The notes: generated by a model not told the origin, from the sequence alone. 64,000 nt of DNA from JAOUEA01 sp963810945 (GCA_963810945.1 CAWEPI010000004.1:744001-808000); one strand, 5' to 3'; positions 44,582-54,305 are shown, counted from the first letter of the stretch. Program-made: numbers and translations.

Positions 44582-45193
44582 TCATCCGTTCAGCTGCCGG
44601 CGCCAGCCTCGGTTGGCGGCCGCCATGCGCCCCGCCAGCACGCCGGCGGCACCCGCCGCGAGCGCCGCCCAGCGATCCTCCGGGGGAGCTAGTCCGAGGG
44701 CGGCGAGTTCCGCGAGCGCGGGCGCACCGTCGACCTCGACGAGGTGGTGGCGCTCCTCCAGGTGGGCTGCGCGCAGCTGGTCCCACAACGACCGCCGCAG
44801 GTCGTCATCGAGGACGGGGACGGGGACGTTGGTGTCGTGGAGACCGTCGTCGACGAGGAGAGCGAGCGTCGACCGGAGCACGCGGGGTCCGGCCTCGTCG
44901 CCGGCGAGCCCCAAGACGGGCACGGCCCGGCCTCCGAGGCGTCGCGCGGTGTTCAGCGACCGGACCGCCGCGTCGCCTTCGCAGACCGCCACCACGACCT
45001 CGCCGCCCGCCTCCCGCGCCGCGACCAGCGTCGCCCCGTCGGCCTCGGGCACGATGATCACCGGGGGGCCGCCTCCCGCTCGGGAGGCGCCGGCGCGCAC
45101 GACCTCCACCAGGGACGGATCGGCGAGGGCGAGCACGGGCAGCATCCGCAGGTGATGTGAGGGATCGGTGGGGCCTTCCGGGTCCGCGGGCAT
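44582..45193 (-). CDS. Hypothetical protein, Rossmann-like (203 aa)
   Basis: I do not recognise this family. The product has alternating hydrophobic strands and helices (PPVIIVPEADGATLVAAREAG, VVVAVCEGD, AVPVLGLAGDE) and a C-terminal Ala/Arg-rich helix. It is divergent from pafB, sharing a 22-base intergenic region. A shorter version could start at the Met of MLPVLALAD (45145). Confidence 0.5.
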   Translation of the reverse strand: MPADPEGPTDPSHHLRMLPVLALADPSLVEVVRAGASRAGGGPPVIIVPEADGATLVAAREAGGEVVVAVCEGDAAVRSLNTARRLGGRAVPVLGLAGDEAGPRVLRSTLALLVDDGLHDTNVPVPVLDDDLRRSLWDQLRAAHLEERHHLVEVDGAPALAELAALGLAPPEDRWAALAAGAAGVLAGRMAAANRGWRRQLNG

Positions 45194-45201
45194 GCCGCCG
45201 A

Positions 45202-45207
45202 TATGAT
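45202..45207 (+). promoter_or_regulatory. -10 hexamer TATGAT of pafBC
   Basis: TATGAT ends eight bases before the pafB ATG at 45216; no ribosome site. Confidence 0.5.
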
Positions 45208-45215
45208 GCCGCACG

Positions 45216-46181
45216 ATGGCCGCCCAAGACCGCATGGAGCCGCTGGAGCGGTTGCTGAACCTCGTGGGACTCCTGCTGGAGACCAGGCAGCCCCTCACGT
45301 TCGAGGACATCCGCGAGACCCTCGAGCCGTACGGTCAGGAGAACGTCGACACCGCCAAGCGGATGTTCGAGCGCGACAAGGATCTCCTGCGCGACTACGG
45401 CGTCCCCCTGGAGTTGGTCGACGTCGATGCCTGGGGCTCCGAACAGGGGTACCTGATCCCCAAGGACAAGTACTACCTCCCGGAGATCGCCTTCACCGCC
45501 GAGGAGATGGGCGCACTGCTGGTGGCCGCACAGAGCGGAGGCGAGAACTCCGCAGCCGAGGCGGCCGTCCGGAAGCTGGTCTACGGGGCGGACGGGGGCG
45601 CGCTGGCAGGCTTGTCCGGCGGCCCCCTCGCATCGGGCTCGGACGCCCGCAGCGCCCTCGTCCTAGCCGTGGCCGACGCCGTCGACGGGAACCGCCGGGT
45701 GCGGTTCGGCTACCGCACCTCGCACGGCCAGGCCTCGGAACGCGAGGTCGACGCCTTCGCGATGGTCTACCGCGGAGGTCACTGGTACCTCGTGGGCCAC
45801 GACACCGACCGGGACGACATCCGCGCGTTCCGTCTCTCGCGCTTCACCGGAGAGCCGCAAGACGTGGGGGAAGGGAGGCCCACCCCGCCGGACTTCCGAG
45901 CCGCCGACCACGTCGAGGCGGGGCCGTGGGCGGCCGCGACCGAGGACCGTGCGCGGGTGGCGTTCGCCGCCGGGTCCGCCGGGTCGGCTGCGGGCGCGTT
46001 GGCCGGCGCCGTGGAGGTCGCCACGCGTGCGGACGGGTGGACGGAGTTCGAGATCCCTCTTGCGGATGAGGACGTGCTCGCGTCGCTGCTCCTGCAGTTC
46101 GGACCCGATGCGGAGGCGCTCGAGCCGCCGACGCTCCGTGCGGCGGTCGTCCGACGCCTGGAGGAGGCGGTCAGTGCCTGA
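45216..46181 (+). CDS. pafB: WYL-domain regulator PafB
   Basis: The 321-residue protein has an N-terminal winged helix (PLERLLNLVGLLLETRQPLTF with FERDKDLLRDYGVPLE) and a WYL domain (RRVRFGYRTSHG, GHWYLVGHDTDRDDIRAFRL). PafBC activates DNA-damage genes in mycobacteria. It overlaps the start of pafC, and the pair lies downstream of pafA as usual, separated here by two minus-strand genes. Confidence 0.9.
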   Translation: MAAQDRMEPLERLLNLVGLLLETRQPLTFEDIRETLEPYGQENVDTAKRMFERDKDLLRDYGVPLELVDVDAWGSEQGYLIPKDKYYLPEIAFTAEEMGALLVAAQSGGENSAAEAAVRKLVYGADGGALAGLSGGPLASGSDARSALVLAVADAVDGNRRVRFGYRTSHGQASEREVDAFAMVYRGGHWYLVGHDTDRDDIRAFRLSRFTGEPQDVGEGRPTPPDFRAADHVEAGPWAAATEDRARVAFAAGSAGSAAGALAGAVEVATRADGWTEFEIPLADEDVLASLLLQFGPDAEALEPPTLRAAVVRRLEEAVSA

Positions 46182-47145
46182 GCGGCGACGCACGGCGCCC
46201 AAGACGAGCGAGCGCCTCGGCAGGATGCTCGTCATCGTGCCCTACCTCGTGCAGCATCAGGGGGCCGAGCTCGGCGAGGTGGCTCGGCTCTTCGACGTGC
46301 CGGCCGACCAGCTCCGACGCGACCTCGACCTGCTCTTCATGTCGGGACTGCCGCCGTATGGACCGGGTGACCTCATCGACGTGGAGGTGGATGAGGACGA
46401 CCGGATCTGGATCCGGATGGCGGACCACTTCGCCCGTCCGCTCCGGCTCACGCGGAGCGAGGCCCTCGCCCTGTTCCTGCGTGGGACCGAGCTCGTGGCC
46501 ACGCCCGGCCTGCCCGAGGCCCCCGCCCTCGCGAGCGCCCTCGCGAAGCTGCGGGACTCGCTCGGCCCCGATGCCCTCGGCGATGCGGCCCGCATCCAGA
46601 CGGCGACGGCGGGTCGGAGCCCGGAGCACCTGGGTGCGCTGCGAGCGGCCGCTCGCGATCACGAGCGGATCGCGATCGAGTACGTCGCGGCCTCCACGGG
46701 CGCCCGGACGGAACGCCGCGATCGAGCCCGAGGAGGTCTTCTCGAGCCTCGGCAACTGGTACGTCGTGGCCTGGGACGTCGAGGCCGACGCGGAGCGGTT
46801 GTTCCGCGCGGACCGGGTCATCGAGGTCGCCCCGACGGGCGTTACGTTCGACCCTCGGGGGCTCGAGGGCGCCGGCCGGGCCCTGTACACACCCACCGGA
46901 GACGACGTCCCCGTTCGCCTGCGTCTGCGTCCGTCCGCGCGTTGGATCGCCGAGTACTACGCCACCACGACGCCCTCGAGCTCGAGGACGGCGTGCTCGA
47001 GGTGACCCTCCCCGCGCGGCAGCTCGGATGGGTCGCACGGCTGCTCCTGCGCGTGGGATCCGATGCCGAGGTCGTCGCCCCGCCCGAGCTCGCCGATGAG
47101 GTCCGCGAGCTTGCCTCGCGCACGCTCGCGCGCTACCACGAGTGA
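46174..47145 (+). CDS. pafC: WYL-domain regulator PafC, two compensating frame shifts
   Basis: From GTG 46174 the frame gives LGRMLVIVPYLVQHQGAELGE, a winged helix, and RLTRSEALALFLRGTELV. One extra base near 46709-46720 moves to AIEPEEVFSSLGNWYVVAWD and RLFRADRVIEV, the WYL region; one base lost near 46964 restores the first frame for LEDGVLEVTLPARQLGW to the stop at 47145. Total length 323 residues is normal. It forms a complex with PafB. Confidence 0.85.
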   Translation: MPERRRTAPKTSERLGRMLVIVPYLVQHQGAELGEVARLFDVPADQLRRDLDLLFMSGLPPYGPGDLIDVEVDEDDRIWIRMADHFARPLRLTRSEALALFLRGTELVATPGLPEAPALASALAKLRDSLGPDALGDAARIQTATAGRSPEHLGALRAAARDHERIAIEYVAASTGARTERRDRARGGLLEPRQLVRRGLGRRGRRGAVVPRGPGHRGRPDGRYVRPSGARGRRPGPVHTHRRRRPRSPASASVRALDRRVLRHHDALELEDGVLEVTLPARQLGWVARLLLRVGSDAEVVAPPELADEVRELASRTLARYHE

Positions 47146-47233
47146 CCATCCGGGGAGTGGTCACCCTGGGGTAGCCCCGTTCGGGGATGGTTCGCTCAAG
47201 TCCCGAGAACGTGCCACCGATAGCTCCGGTGAG

Positions 47234-47599
47234 ATGACAACGATCCGCACAACGTGCCCCCGATGTGGCGAAGTGGACATGGGTCCCGAAGCCATCCTCC
47301 TGTCGGTCCGTCAGAACGGCCGGGAGGGCAGCTACCGGTTCACCTGCCCGAGCTGCAGCGACGACGTGGAGAAGCGCGCGGACCGCAAGATCGTGGCGTT
47401 GCTCGTATCCGCCGGTGTCGACATCGACCAGGGAGAAGGCCTCGGACACCCGGAGCTCTTCGACGAAGACGAGGACGATCCGCGGGGCGCCGTACCGGCG
47501 GGCCCGCCGTTCTCCATCGACGACGTCATCGAGTTCCACTATCTCCTGGAGGACGACCACTACATCGCGGAGTTCCTCGCCTCCAGCGGCGGCGCCTGA
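47234..47599 (+). CDS. Zinc-ribbon protein of unknown function (121 aa)
   Basis: The protein has two CxxC pairs (CPRCG at residues 8-12 and CPSCS about 30 later), a zinc ribbon, then an acidic region and SIDDVIEFHYLLEDDHYIAEFL at the end. Nothing shows its partner. There is no clear ribosome site; TAGCTC seven bases before the ATG may be a weak -10. It sits between pafC and the Tat genes. Confidence 0.6.
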   Translation: MTTIRTTCPRCGEVDMGPEAILLSVRQNGREGSYRFTCPSCSDDVEKRADRKIVALLVSAGVDIDQGEGLGHPELFDEDEDDPRGAVPAGPPFSIDDVIEFHYLLEDDHYIAEFLASSGGA

Positions 47600-47623
47600 C
47601 CGGCCCGGTGGCCCTCGGGCGTG

Positions 47624-47629
47624 TAGCAT
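47624..47629 (+). promoter_or_regulatory. -10 hexamer TAGCAT, leaderless promoter
   Basis: TAGCAT, six bases, GTG at 47636. Confidence 0.55.
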
Positions 47630-47635
47630 CGAGCG

Positions 47636-47860
47636 GTGAACGTCTGGATCCTCTGCTGGTTCGTGATCGCCGTCCTCACCACCCTCGCGGTGATCGTCTG
47701 CGCCGTGGCGTTGGTGCGCCACGTGATGCTCCTCGGCCGCACCGCCAGACAGGCCCAGGACGAGATCCAGCCCATCGTGGACGACATCTCCCGGCAGGGA
47801 CGCGCGGCCTCCGCGAAGACCGCGTCCTTCCACGTCCCGGGCTCGAAGAACCGGTCCTGA
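47636..47860 (+). CDS. Small single-pass membrane protein (74 aa)
   Basis: One N-terminal membrane helix (WILCWFVIAVLTTLAVIVC) is followed by a short cytosolic helix RQAQDEIQPIVDDIS and a basic tail. No known family. The exact leaderless spacing supports the GTG start. It lies just ahead of tatA. Confidence 0.6.
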   Translation: MNVWILCWFVIAVLTTLAVIVCAVALVRHVMLLGRTARQAQDEIQPIVDDISRQGRAASAKTASFHVPGSKNRS

Positions 47861-47874
47861 CCCATCCCCGAGGG

Positions 47875-47880
47875 TAGAAT
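47875..47880 (+). promoter_or_regulatory. -10 hexamer TAGAAT of the tat operon
   Basis: TAGAAT lies 26 bases before the tatA ATG; ACAAGG at 47891-47896 may be a weak ribosome site. Confidence 0.4.
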
Positions 47881-47906
47881 CGAGCTTCGGACAAGGTCTC
47901 CCAACC

Positions 47907-48392
47907 ATGTTCAACATCGGCCCTCTCGAGATCCTCACGGTGCTGGTCATCGCCCTCGTCGTCGTGGGTCCCAAGCGGCTGCCCGAGCTCGCCCGGATGG
48001 TCGGCCGCGGCCTGAACGAATTCCGCAAGATCCAGGACGAGGTCAAGGACATGGTGAAGTTCGACCTCGGGGCGGACCTCCTCGGGGAGGACGACGAGCC
48101 GGCGCCCAGCTACGACCTGGCGCATCCGGAACACGAGGACGAGCCGGACCCGGAGCTGCAGGCCGAGGTGGGCCCTGAGCCGGATGGATCCTCGGACGAC
48201 GGGTCCGTCGACGACGGCATGACCCATAGCGAGCGCGTGATCGCGGCCCTCCCCGACGACGAGCAGGAGGTCACCCCCCTGCCGGCCGTCACCTCGGCCA
48301 CCGGAGCTGCCCCGGATGAGGAGCCCGCCGTCGACGGACCCGACCCCGCGGGGTCGGCCCGCGACGAACCCCCCGCGGCCGCCGCCGAGTAA
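47907..48392 (+). CDS. tatA: Twin-arginine translocase subunit TatA/TatB
   Basis: The 161-residue protein begins MFNIGPLEILTVLVIALVVV, then GPKRLPELARMVGRGLNEFRK, the membrane helix, hinge and amphipathic helix of the TatA/B family. The GPKRLPE hinge is more TatB-like. A long acidic, Pro-rich tail follows. With TatC it exports folded proteins. tatC starts eight bases later. Confidence 0.88.
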   Translation: MFNIGPLEILTVLVIALVVVGPKRLPELARMVGRGLNEFRKIQDEVKDMVKFDLGADLLGEDDEPAPSYDLAHPEHEDEPDPELQAEVGPEPDGSSDDGSVDDGMTHSERVIAALPDDEQEVTPLPAVTSATGAAPDEEPAVDGPDPAGSARDEPPAAAAE

Positions 48393-48400
48393 GCGCTCCC

Positions 48401-49183
48401 ATGGCCAAGCTCCCCAAGCTGCTCCGTCGGAAGACCGAGAGCGAGCGCACCGGCTCGATGACCGTCGTCGAACATCTCGAGGAACTGCGGCACCGCATCG
48501 TGATCTGCGTGATCGTGGTCGCGTTGGCGGCCGTAGCCGGATGGTTCCTCTACCCGCCGTTCCTCAACCTCCTGCGCGACCCCTATTGCACGTACGTGAA
48601 CCACCTGCCCGCAGACCAGGTTCCGCCGGCCGGATGCCGCCTGGTCGCCAATGGCCCACTCGACCCCATGCTGCAGAAGCTGAAGATCGTCCTGTTCCTC
48701 GGGCTGTTCCTAGCCCTGCCGGTCGTCCTCTACCAGCTGTGGGCGTTCATCGTGCCCGGCCTGACGCCGCGCGAGAAGAAGTATTCCGTCCCGTTCGTGG
48801 CCGCCTCGACGCTCCTGTTCGCGTTCGGGGCCGCGTTCGCGATCTTCACCTTGCCGAAGGCCCTCGGGTTCCTGCTCGGCTTCGCAGGGGCGGGGGTCAC
48901 CCCGCTGATCAACTTCACGGACTACGTCGGGTTCGTGGTCCTCGTGATCCTGGCGTTCGGTCTCTCGTTCGAGTTCCCGATCCTGCTCGTGTTCCTCGTG
49001 CTCGTTGGGGTGCTCTCCAGCCGCAAACTGCGCGCCTGGCGCCGATGGGCGATCCTCGGGATCGCGATCTTCGCGGCCGTGATCACGCCGAGCTCCGACC
49101 CGTACAGCATGCTCGCGATGATGATCCCCATGGTGCTGTTCTACGAGGCGTCTATCATCATCGCGCGACTGATGAAGAAGTAG
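48401..49183 (+). CDS. tatC: Twin-arginine translocase subunit TatC
   Basis: The 260-residue membrane protein has the conserved N-terminal VVEHLEELRHRI, six membrane helices and PGLTPREKKY. TatC recognises twin-arginine signals. It is in the same unit as tatA. The order pafC-tatA-tatC-helicase follows mycobacteria, with small genes inserted. Confidence 0.94.
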   Translation: MAKLPKLLRRKTESERTGSMTVVEHLEELRHRIVICVIVVALAAVAGWFLYPPFLNLLRDPYCTYVNHLPADQVPPAGCRLVANGPLDPMLQKLKIVLFLGLFLALPVVLYQLWAFIVPGLTPREKKYSVPFVAASTLLFAFGAAFAIFTLPKALGFLLGFAGAGVTPLINFTDYVGFVVLVILAFGLSFEFPILLVFLVLVGVLSSRKLRAWRRWAILGIAIFAAVITPSSDPYSMLAMMIPMVLFYEASIIIARLMKK

Positions 49184-49193
49184 GGGATAGCGG

Positions 49194-49928
49194 ATGGCCA
49201 TCAAAGGCAAGAGCAAGCCGAAGAGCAAGACGAAGGCTGTGGCGAGGGCGCCTCGCCGCGAGCCGGTCACCGTCAAGGCGCCGTTGTTCCAGCGGCGATG
49301 GGTGCAGGTGACCGCGGCGTCCGTCGTGGGGTTCCTCGTCATGATGCTGCTCGTCTGGGTGACCAACGGTCTCCGGCAGAACAAGGCCGATGACGAGGCC
49401 GCGGCGTCGGCGGCCACGAAGCGCACGGCCGCCGTCGCCTGGCAGCGGGAGGCCGAGAGCGCCCTCGGCAACGCCGGAACGGTGACCCAAGGCCCTCAGC
49501 CGGTGATGTTGGCGCCCGCCAAGGCCGCGCTCCAGAGCATGCAGAAGGGCAAGCCACCCGCCGACGCCGCCAAGACGTTCCAGTCGGCCGCGGACGACAC
49601 GAAGACGGCGATCGACGCGCTCACCAAGTTCGACCTCGCGGGCACCATCCGCGATCAAGGGTTCAACGAATCCGAGGCGCTCACCTTCACGGACTCCAAG
49701 GACCGGTTGATCAACGCGCTCGTCCTCTATCAGAAGGCGGCCGACACCGCGAAGCTCGCCTCGGAGGCGTCGGGGACGCAGCGGAAGGACCTCCTCGGGC
49801 TGGCCAACGACCTCATGACGACCGCCGACACCGAGTTCCAGCAGGCCTGGCTCACATTCACCGAGTCCCTGTCGGCCGGTGGAGTCGTTTCCGGGATCCC
49901 GGGGACGGCGTCGAGCCTGGGCGGCTAG
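49194..49928 (+). CDS. Hypothetical membrane-anchored protein with a basic N-terminus
   Basis: The 244-residue protein has a Lys/Arg-rich first 35 residues, one membrane helix (VTAASVVGFLVMMLLVWV), then an Ala/Asp-rich helical domain outside (AAVAWQREAESALG, DTKTAIDALTKF, DKDRLINAL-like DSKDRLINALVLYQK). It could be a coiled, surface-exposed domain. No family recognised. It starts ten bases after tatC and may belong to that operon. Confidence 0.6.
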   Translation: MAIKGKSKPKSKTKAVARAPRREPVTVKAPLFQRRWVQVTAASVVGFLVMMLLVWVTNGLRQNKADDEAAASAATKRTAAVAWQREAESALGNAGTVTQGPQPVMLAPAKAALQSMQKGKPPADAAKTFQSAADDTKTAIDALTKFDLAGTIRDQGFNESEALTFTDSKDRLINALVLYQKAADTAKLASEASGTQRKDLLGLANDLMTTADTEFQQAWLTFTESLSAGGVVSGIPGTASSLGG

Positions 49929-49935
49929 GCCCTCC

Positions 49936-50862
49936 GTGGCCGCGCCCGCTCCCGCTCCCGCGCGGGTCGTCGTGGTCGCCAACCCGACGGCGGGGGGTGG
50001 CAAGGCCGGGAAGCTGATCGGCAAGGTGGATGACCGCCTGCGGGCGTTGCGCGTGGACCACCAGATCCTGGTGGCCGAGTCCGCGGCGGACATGGAGGCG
50101 ACGGCGCGGGCGGCCGCCGAAGCGGGCGCGGACGTGGTGGCGGTCCTCGGGGGCGACGGGACCGCGTCGTGCGCCGCCAACGGCGTGATCGGCACCGGGT
50201 CGGCGATGGCGGTGATCCCCGCCGGCACGGGGGACGACTTCGCGAAGGCGATCGGCGCGGGGCGGTTCGAACAGGCCCTGCGGCTCCTGGCGAACCCGAA
50301 GATCCGGCCCATCGACGTGGCGCTCGTCACCGCGGGCGCGGAGCGCCGGCACTTCGTCAACATCGCGGGCGCCGGATTCGATTCCGAGGTGAACGAGACG
50401 GCCAACGCGATGAGCGGCCGCCTGGGCGGTACCGGCACCTACGTCGCGGCGTTGATCAAGACGCTCTCCCGCTTCACCCCGGCCCACTACGAGCTGCAGG
50501 TCGACGGCGAGGCGCTATCGGTGGATGCGATGCTGACCGTCATCGGCAGCGGCGTGTCGTTCGGGGGTGGCATGAAGGTCTTGCCGGACGCGATCCTGGA
50601 CGACGGGTTCCTCGACATCTGTATCGTCGAGGCGCTTTCCAAGGCGGCGTTCCTCTGGGCGTTCCCGAGGGTCTTCGCCGGCCGGCACACGACGCACCCC
50701 AAGGTCCGGATGCTCCGGGCCCGCAACGTGCGCGTCGAGGCGAATCGGAAGGTCCAGGTGTATGCCGACGGCGAGCGGGTGGGGGCGCTCCCGGCGGTGT
50801 TCGAGGTGATGCCCGGTGCGCTCTCCGTGGTGGCCGGGCCCGACGCGAAGGGGTTGCGATGA
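49936..50862 (+). CDS. Diacylglycerol/lipid kinase family protein
   Basis: The 308-residue protein has VVVVANPTAGGGKAGK, GGDGTASCAANGV (residues near 72) and IPAGTGDDFAKAIG, the nucleotide-binding motifs of DAGK-type lipid kinases (DgkB/YegS). They phosphorylate diacylglycerol or related lipids at the membrane face. The GTG 49936 start gives an Ala/Pro lead. Its stop overlaps the ATG of an alpha/beta hydrolase (ATGA). Confidence 0.88.
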   Translation: MAAPAPAPARVVVVANPTAGGGKAGKLIGKVDDRLRALRVDHQILVAESAADMEATARAAAEAGADVVAVLGGDGTASCAANGVIGTGSAMAVIPAGTGDDFAKAIGAGRFEQALRLLANPKIRPIDVALVTAGAERRHFVNIAGAGFDSEVNETANAMSGRLGGTGTYVAALIKTLSRFTPAHYELQVDGEALSVDAMLTVIGSGVSFGGGMKVLPDAILDDGFLDICIVEALSKAAFLWAFPRVFAGRHTTHPKVRMLRARNVRVEANRKVQVYADGERVGALPAVFEVMPGALSVVAGPDAKGLR

Positions 50863-51585
50863 CGGACGGGCTGATGCTGATCCACGCCTTCCCGATGGAC
50901 GCGCGCATGTGGGAGCCGCAGGTGACCGAGTTCGGGCAAGGGATCCCGGTGATCACGCCGAACCTCCCGGGGTTCGGGGGGACGCCCGGCGTCGGGCCGG
51001 TGATGTCGATGGGCGCCGCCGCCGCAGCGTGTCTCCAGGTGGCCGACGCCACGGGCGTGGACGAGATGGTCGATCTGCGGGCTCTCGATGGGCGGCTACG
51101 TCGCGTTCGAGCTCTGGCGCATGGCGCGCCAGCGCGTGACCGGTCTCGTCCTCGCGAACACGCGCTCCGGCGAGGATACGCCGGAAGGGGCCGCCGGCCG
51201 TCGGGCGCTGGCCGCGCGGCTGCGCGAGGAGGGGAGCGGCTTCCTCGTCGCCGGGCCGCCGCCGTTGCTGCGTGCGGACGCCCCCGATGCGCTCTGGTCC
51301 TACGTCCGCGACACGATCGCCGAGCAGCCCGCGGAGTCGATCGCCGCCGCCGCCGTGGGCATGGCCGAACGGCTCGATTCGACGCCCGACCTCGGGGCGA
51401 TCGACGTCCCCGCGTTGGTCGTCACGTCGGACGGCGACACCTTGATCCCGCCCGACGTGACGTCCGAGATGGCCGAGCACATCCCCGGCGCCGAGCTCAT
51501 CGTGATCCCGGATGCGGGTCACCTGTCGAACCTGGAGGCGCCCGCCGCCTTCAACCAGGCCCTCGGGAGCTTCCTCAAGCGCTGA
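50859..51585 (+). CDS. Alpha/beta hydrolase, one +1 shift
   Basis: The start MTDGLMLIHAFPMDARMWEPQ and PNLPGFGGTPG show the fold. At 51072 an extra G breaks the frame before the nucleophile elbow; after it the other frame gives CGLSMGGYVAFELWRM, VTSDGDTLIPPDV and PDAGHLSNLEAP, so Ser, Asp and His are all present. Corrected length is about 241 residues. Substrate unknown. Coupled to the lipid kinase gene. Confidence 0.82.
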
Positions 51586-51637
51586 CCTCGCCCGTCGCTG
51601 GATCCGACCGGGGCCCGGTCGGATCCACGGGCGCCCG

Positions 51638-51643
51638 TAGACT
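51638..51643 (+). promoter_or_regulatory. -10 hexamer TAGACT, leaderless promoter of the helicase gene
   Basis: TAGACT, six bases, GTG at 51650. Confidence 0.6.
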
Positions 51644-51649
51644 GGGCGC

Positions 51650-54304
51650 GTGACCACCCCCGAGGCGTTCGCCTCCCGGTTCTCCTTCGCGCTGGACCCG
51701 TTCCAGCTCGACGCCATCGACGCCGTGGATCTCGGCCGTTCGGTGCTGGTCGCCGCGCCCACCGGCAGCGGCAAGACCGTCGTGGCCGAGTACGCGATCG
51801 ACCGGGCACTCGATCTCGGCGGGAAGACGTTCTACACCACACCCCTCAAGGCGCTCTCCAACCAGAAGTTCGGGGACCTCGTGGCGATCCACGGGCCGGA
51901 GCGGGTGGGCCTGCTCACGGGAGACAACACGATCAACTCGGAGGCGCCGGTCGTGGTGATGACGACCGAGGTCCTGCGGAACATGCTGTACGAGCGCAGC
52001 GACACCCTCACAGGCCTCATCAGCGTGGTGATGGACGAGGTCCACTACCTCCAGGACCCGTACCGGGGGGCCGTCTGGGAGGAGGTCTTGATCCACCTCC
52101 CGCTGTCGGTGAGCGTGGTGTGCCTGTCGGCCACGATCAGCAACGCGGAGGAGTTCGGGGAATGGATCGGGACGTTGCGGGGAGAGACGCGCGTGATCAT
52201 CGAGGAGAAGCGGCCGGTTCCGCTGGAGCACCACTACCTCGTGGGCCATCGCCTGCACCCGATGCACGTCGAGCAGGACGGCGTGCTGCTGCCGAACCCC
52301 TACGTCGTCTCGCTCGATCAGAACGAGCTGCGGACCAAGACGTACTACCGGCGGGGGAGCGGTCTGCCCCAGCACGAGCGGATCTCCCGCCCCAGGGAAG
52401 GGCATCGTCGCGTCTACGTGCCGCGCCGGGAAGAGGTGGTCGAGGTGCTGGCGGAACACGGCATGCTCCCTGCGATCTACTTCGTCTTCAGCCGCGCCGG
52501 ATGCGACAAGAGCGTCCGCTGGCTGCGCGAGTCGGGCGTGCGGCTCACCACCCGTGCCGAGGCGGATCACATCCGCGAGCGCGCGGAGACCCGGGCGGCG
52601 TGGATGGACGAGGAGGACCTCGTCACGCTCGGCTTCTACGACTTCCTCGACGGGCTCACCGCGGGCATCGCCGGACATCACGCCGGGATGCTGCCGATGT
52701 TCAAGGAGACCGTGGAGGAGCTCTTCGAGGCCGGCCTCGTGAAGGTGGTCTTCGCCACGGAGACGCTGTCGCTCGGCATCAACATGCCCGCGAAGACGGT
52801 CGTGATCGAGGACCTCTGGAAGTTCCAGGGGGAACGCCACGAGATCCTGACGCCCGGCGAGTACACCCAGCTCACCGGTCGGGCGGGCCGCAGGGGGATC
52901 GACGCGCTCGGCCACGCGGTGGTGCTCTACCAACGTCAGGTGAACTTCGAGCGGGTCGCGACGCTCGCCGGCACGCGCACGTACAACCTGGTCTCGTCCT
53001 TCCGGCCCTCGTACAACATGGCGGTGAACCTCGTCCGCAACTACACGCCGGAGCAGGCCCACCACCTGCTGAACTCTTCGTTCGGCCAGTTCCTCGCGGA
53101 CCGAGGAGTCGTGGCCCTCGAGCGGCAGCGCGCCCAGGATCTCGAGGCGCTCGAGGGCTACCGGAAGAACATGGTGTGCCACCTGGGGGACTTCGACGCG
53201 TACTGGGAGCTCGTGATGAAGGCCCGGCGCGTGCGCGAGGAGGACCGGCGCGGGCGCGAGGAAGGCCGTCTCGCCGCGGTTCGCGATGCCGTCCGGAAGC
53301 TGCGCCCGGGCGAGGTGATCGGCCTTCCTCAGGGGAAGCGGCGGGGGCTCGCGGTCGTCGTGTCCTCGCGTGACGGCAAGCCGACGCTGTTGGTGCAGGA
53401 TCGCTCCTCCTTCCGCGCCTCGGCGAAGGATTTCCAGGAACCGCCGGTCGTGCTGACGCGGATCCCCCTCCCGCGTTCCGGAAGCGCGCGCAGCGCCCGA
53501 TACCGACGCGACGTCGCCGCAAGGCTCGTCTCCCTCGATGTGAAGCCTCCCAAGCCCTCGCGCCACCGGCCGGATCCGCGTGTCGAGCGGGAGGCCGCCG
53601 GGCTGGATGAGCGCGCGCGCACCCACCCGTGCCACGCCTGCCCCGAGCGCGGGAAGCACGAACGGTGGGCCGAGCGCGCTACCGAGCTCGAGCGGAAGCT
53701 CTCCGGGGTGGAGCGCCGCATCAGGGTCCGTACGGAGACGCTCGCCCGTCAGTTCGATCGCGTGTTGGCGGTGCTCGAGACGCTCGGCTACGTCGAGGGA
53801 TGGACGCTCTCGGAGAAGGGACGGACCCTGACCCGGATCTACGGGGAGGGCGACGTCCTGGTGGCCGAACTCCTGGACGCGGGGATCCTGGAGGGACTCG
53901 AGCCCTCCGAGGTGGCCGCCCTACTCTCCTCCGTCGTCTACGAAGGACGCGAGCGTGTCCCCCTCAGCGGTGCGATGCCCACCGAGTCGACGATGGCGCG
54001 CTACGAGCTGCTGAGGCGCCTCTGGCGGACGGTGCGACGGACCGAGGACGAACATCAGGTGCAGCTCTGCCGCGAGCTCGACCAGGGCTTCGCGACGCCG
54101 ATCTGGCACTGGGCCGAAGGACGGCGCCTCGAGGAGGTCCTCGCCGAGACCGAGATGGCGCCAGGGGACTTCATCCGCAACTGCAAACAACTCCTCGATC
54201 TGATGCGCCAGATCCAGGACGTGGCGCGCCCCGCCACCGCCGATCTCGTGCGGAGGGCCCGCGACCAGGTGATGCGCGGCGTCGTCGCATACACGGGTGT
54301 CTAG
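51650..54304 (+). CDS. helY: Ski2/DOB1-like DEVH-box helicase (HelY type)
   Basis: The 884-residue protein has Walker A APTGSGKT (36-43), PLKALSNQKF, the DEVH box in VVMDEVHYLQD, SATISN, then QLTGRAGRRGID of motif VI and a long C-terminal DSHCT domain (EGLEPSEVAALLSSVVYEGRER). Actinobacterial HelY is an RNA/DNA helicase of uncertain role, next to the tat genes in Mycobacterium. Length is normal. Confidence 0.94.
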   Translation: MTTPEAFASRFSFALDPFQLDAIDAVDLGRSVLVAAPTGSGKTVVAEYAIDRALDLGGKTFYTTPLKALSNQKFGDLVAIHGPERVGLLTGDNTINSEAPVVVMTTEVLRNMLYERSDTLTGLISVVMDEVHYLQDPYRGAVWEEVLIHLPLSVSVVCLSATISNAEEFGEWIGTLRGETRVIIEEKRPVPLEHHYLVGHRLHPMHVEQDGVLLPNPYVVSLDQNELRTKTYYRRGSGLPQHERISRPREGHRRVYVPRREEVVEVLAEHGMLPAIYFVFSRAGCDKSVRWLRESGVRLTTRAEADHIRERAETRAAWMDEEDLVTLGFYDFLDGLTAGIAGHHAGMLPMFKETVEELFEAGLVKVVFATETLSLGINMPAKTVVIEDLWKFQGERHEILTPGEYTQLTGRAGRRGIDALGHAVVLYQRQVNFERVATLAGTRTYNLVSSFRPSYNMAVNLVRNYTPEQAHHLLNSSFGQFLADRGVVALERQRAQDLEALEGYRKNMVCHLGDFDAYWELVMKARRVREEDRRGREEGRLAAVRDAVRKLRPGEVIGLPQGKRRGLAVVVSSRDGKPTLLVQDRSSFRASAKDFQEPPVVLTRIPLPRSGSARSARYRRDVAARLVSLDVKPPKPSRHRPDPRVEREAAGLDERARTHPCHACPERGKHERWAERATELERKLSGVERRIRVRTETLARQFDRVLAVLETLGYVEGWTLSEKGRTLTRIYGEGDVLVAELLDAGILEGLEPSEVAALLSSVVYEGRERVPLSGAMPTESTMARYELLRRLWRTVRRTEDEHQVQLCRELDQGFATPIWHWAEGRRLEEVLAETEMAPGDFIRNCKQLLDLMRQIQDVARPATADLVRRARDQVMRGVVAYTGV

Positions 54305-54305
54305 C